Origin: Chloroflexota bacterium
GTDB lineage: Bacteria; Chloroflexota; Limnocylindria; Limnocylindrales; CSP1-4
Reading direction: 5' to 3'
Length of the DNA stretch: 39,488 nucleotides
Assembly: GCA_003250155.1 (NCBI GenBank)
Contig: QKHE01000094.1
Location: 1 to 39,488, forward strand
Of the stretch, positions 38,301-39,488 are shown in pieces. The notes under the pieces were generated by a model that was not told the DNA's origin, searched no databases, and saw nothing but the letters and a program-made list of their open reading frames with translations. Each line of letters starts with the position of its first letter. Position 1 is the stretch's first letter. The position numbers and the translations under genes were made by a program.

Positions 38301-39266
38301 ATGCGTGCGTATCCGGCGGTGGTCGGGCCGGCGGTGGTCGGCCTGATCGCGGTGTTCGCCTTCGCGGCGTGTGGCGGGGGCCCCGCGGCGACAGATGGTC
38401 CCGGCGGCGGTGGTGGCTCACCCACGGCGACGCCCGCAGGTGGCGGCGGGGGCGGTGGCAGCGGCTCCGAGGCCGACCTCGAGGCCGCGGCGACGGCCTT
38501 GTTCGAGGCGTTCCAGCAGGACGACGACGATACCTACTTCGCTGGCCTCTCCGATGCCTGTCGCGCCAGCGCGGGATTCGGCACGGTCTCCGAGCGCAAC
38601 AACAGCAGGCACGGGCGGATCACCCAGGCCGGAATCGATTTGGGCGCGATCGCGATCGACGACGTCCTCGTCACCGACTTCGACGGCACGTCGGCGACGG
38701 TCGAGCTCGACCTGTCCGGCACCGGCGGCAACCCGTTCCTCGAGGAGGAGCCGAACCCCTGGATCTACGAGGGCGGCGAGTGGCACTGGGCCAACTGCGA
38801 CCCGTTCGCGAGCGGCGGCGGTGGTGGTGGCGGCGGCCTCGAGGGCAGCGGGCCGGACAACGCGATCGGCGTCGGCATGGTGCCGACGATCGCCGACTGG
38901 TACGTCTACTCGTCGTACTTGCTGCCCGACGCGAACGAGCTGGTGACCGGCGATGGCGTGGCGGCCCCGCCATCGGGCAAGGTCTACTTCCTGTGGCAGA
39001 TCGTCGCTCAGTACGACGGTCCGAACCCGTCGGAGGCGCTCGCCGACGACCTGGCATTCCGCCTCGTCGCCGGCAGCACGACGTACGACAACGCCAACGA
39101 CTGCGCCGGCTACGGCTTCGAGCTGGACCTGAGCTTCGTGGCCGCGCCCGGCGACCAGACCACCGGCGCCTTCTGCCGAGCGGTCGCCACCGGTGACGTC
39201 GCCTCGCTGTTCCTGATCGTCACCGACAAGGCCACCGGCCAGGATTACTGGTTCGGGCAGCAATAG
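38301..39266 (+). CDS. Predicted lipoprotein with glycine-rich linkers, unknown function
   Basis: A 321-residue exported protein. A lipoprotein signal peptide (MRAYPAVVGPAVVGLIAVF) ends in AFAAC, with C24 the likely lipidated residue, though the lipobox lacks the usual leucine. Two Gly-rich linkers, one just after C24 and one near residue 170 (ASGGGGGGGLEG), separate two domains. The first (EADLEAAATALFEAFQQDDDDTYF) resembles a small alpha/beta fold with a helix start, as in NTF2-like or lumazine-binding proteins. The second (YLLPDANELVTGDGVAAPPSGKVYFLWQIV) resembles DUF4352-like beta domains of cell-surface lipoproteins. Both are weak calls. ATG 38301 follows GGAGGAAGG. Lgt at 25952-26986 would lipidate it. 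Confidence 0.75.
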   Translation: MRAYPAVVGPAVVGLIAVFAFAACGGGPAATDGPGGGGGSPTATPAGGGGGGGSGSEADLEAAATALFEAFQQDDDDTYFAGLSDACRASAGFGTVSERNNSRHGRITQAGIDLGAIAIDDVLVTDFDGTSATVELDLSGTGGNPFLEEEPNPWIYEGGEWHWANCDPFASGGGGGGGGLEGSGPDNAIGVGMVPTIADWYVYSSYLLPDANELVTGDGVAAPPSGKVYFLWQIVAQYDGPNPSEALADDLAFRLVAGSTTYDNANDCAGYGFELDLSFVAAPGDQTTGAFCRAVATGDVASLFLIVTDKATGQDYWFGQQ

Positions 39267-39488
39267 CCGACGAAGCCGAGGCCGCGCGGGCGGATCGGCG
39301 CAGCAAGCGCGGCAAGCCAGGCCCAGCGGCCTGTACACTCGAGGTGCCGTCGTCACCTTCATCGTGGCGGCGGGCCTGGCGGTCCATTGGCTGGTCGGCG
39401 AATCCGTCGCGTCGAGGCACCGCCCGCAAACGGTTGCCGCACGAAATCCCCGAAGGTCCCGCGCATGTTGGGACCATCCGGCGGCTTG
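39267..39488. other. Right-edge 222 bp without a supported gene
   Basis: A TACACT box at 39334-39339 may be a promoter for a gene that continues past the window. One plus-strand frame from about 39346 reads AVVTFIVAAGLAVHWLVGE, a possible membrane helix, but no start codon precedes it and the frame then loses coding character. The minus-strand ORF 39220-39477 overlaps the lipoprotein end and looks random. Confidence 0.4.

Noticed and set aside
39220-39477. 85-residue minus-strand ORF at the right edge
   Set aside because: It overlaps the lipoprotein end, has shadow-like composition and no start signals.

Overview
The window is a very GC-rich, gene-dense bacterial chromosome segment with no rRNA, tRNA, CRISPR array, insertion sequence or phage gene that I can see. 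The best guess is a free-living, aerobic Chloroflexota-type bacterium (Limnocylindria/Ellin6529-like). This is inference from an ATP-type PEP carboxykinase (most actinobacteria use the GTP type), a SufB-SufD-Rieske cluster, and LLM-class flavin/F420 enzymes. An actinobacterial-like lineage cannot be excluded from sequence reading alone. No gene-free stretch exceeds 300 bases.

Layout. 1-3.2 kb (+): end of a beta-ureidopropionase-like nitrilase, an LLM-class oxidoreductase, a small membrane protein and dihydropyrimidinase, which form a reductive pyrimidine-degradation cluster. 3.2-5.0 kb (+): a partner-switching module (RsbW-like kinase, STAS protein, RsbU-like PP2C phosphatase). 5.1-8.0 kb (-): a four-gene unit with a NarL-type histidine kinase, its response regulator and two related four-helix membrane proteins. 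8.0-15.9 kb (-): (methyl)malonate-semialdehyde dehydrogenase, a large secreted pyrolysin-like protease, a divergent Lgt-like membrane protein and malate dehydrogenase. 16.1-19.2 kb (-): PEP carboxykinase and a cystathionine gamma-synthase/lyase. 19.3-23 kb: a UbiA prenyltransferase, a GNAT enzyme, a LuxR-type regulator and a secreted five-blade PD40 protein. 23-27 kb (-): an operon lgt-plsC-like-CBS-GNAT. 27-32 kb: a small membrane protein, a rubrerythrin-VIT1 fusion, an ornithine cyclodeaminase homologue and a penicillin-acylase-type Ntn hydrolase. 32.2-35.4 kb (-): sufB-sufD-Rieske. 35.5-39.3 kb (+): a kinase-less sensor protein, a sulfotransferase and a lipoprotein.

How genes fit together. 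Dihydropyrimidinase and the ureidopropionase would yield beta-alanine from dihydrouracil, and the MmsA-type dehydrogenase could finish the route from malonate semialdehyde to acetyl-CoA. Malate dehydrogenase and PEP carboxykinase sit side by side and suit gluconeogenesis. Cystathionine beta-synthase and the gamma-synthase/lyase together could run transsulfuration. Lgt and the acyltransferase serve envelope lipid and lipoprotein biogenesis, and one predicted lipoprotein is in the window.

The most interesting signals are regulatory. A 19-bp palindromic element occurs twice, next to a LuxR-type gene and upstream of the PD40 gene. A long inverted repeat sits over the -10 box of a near-consensus suf promoter. 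Several apparently leaderless promoters follow the pattern TANNNT-N7-start, two of them part of back-to-back divergent pairs. The Lgt-like protein at 14.0-14.9 kb has lost the core catalytic block. The phosphatase frame is open and coding-like for 45 codons before its first usual start codon.
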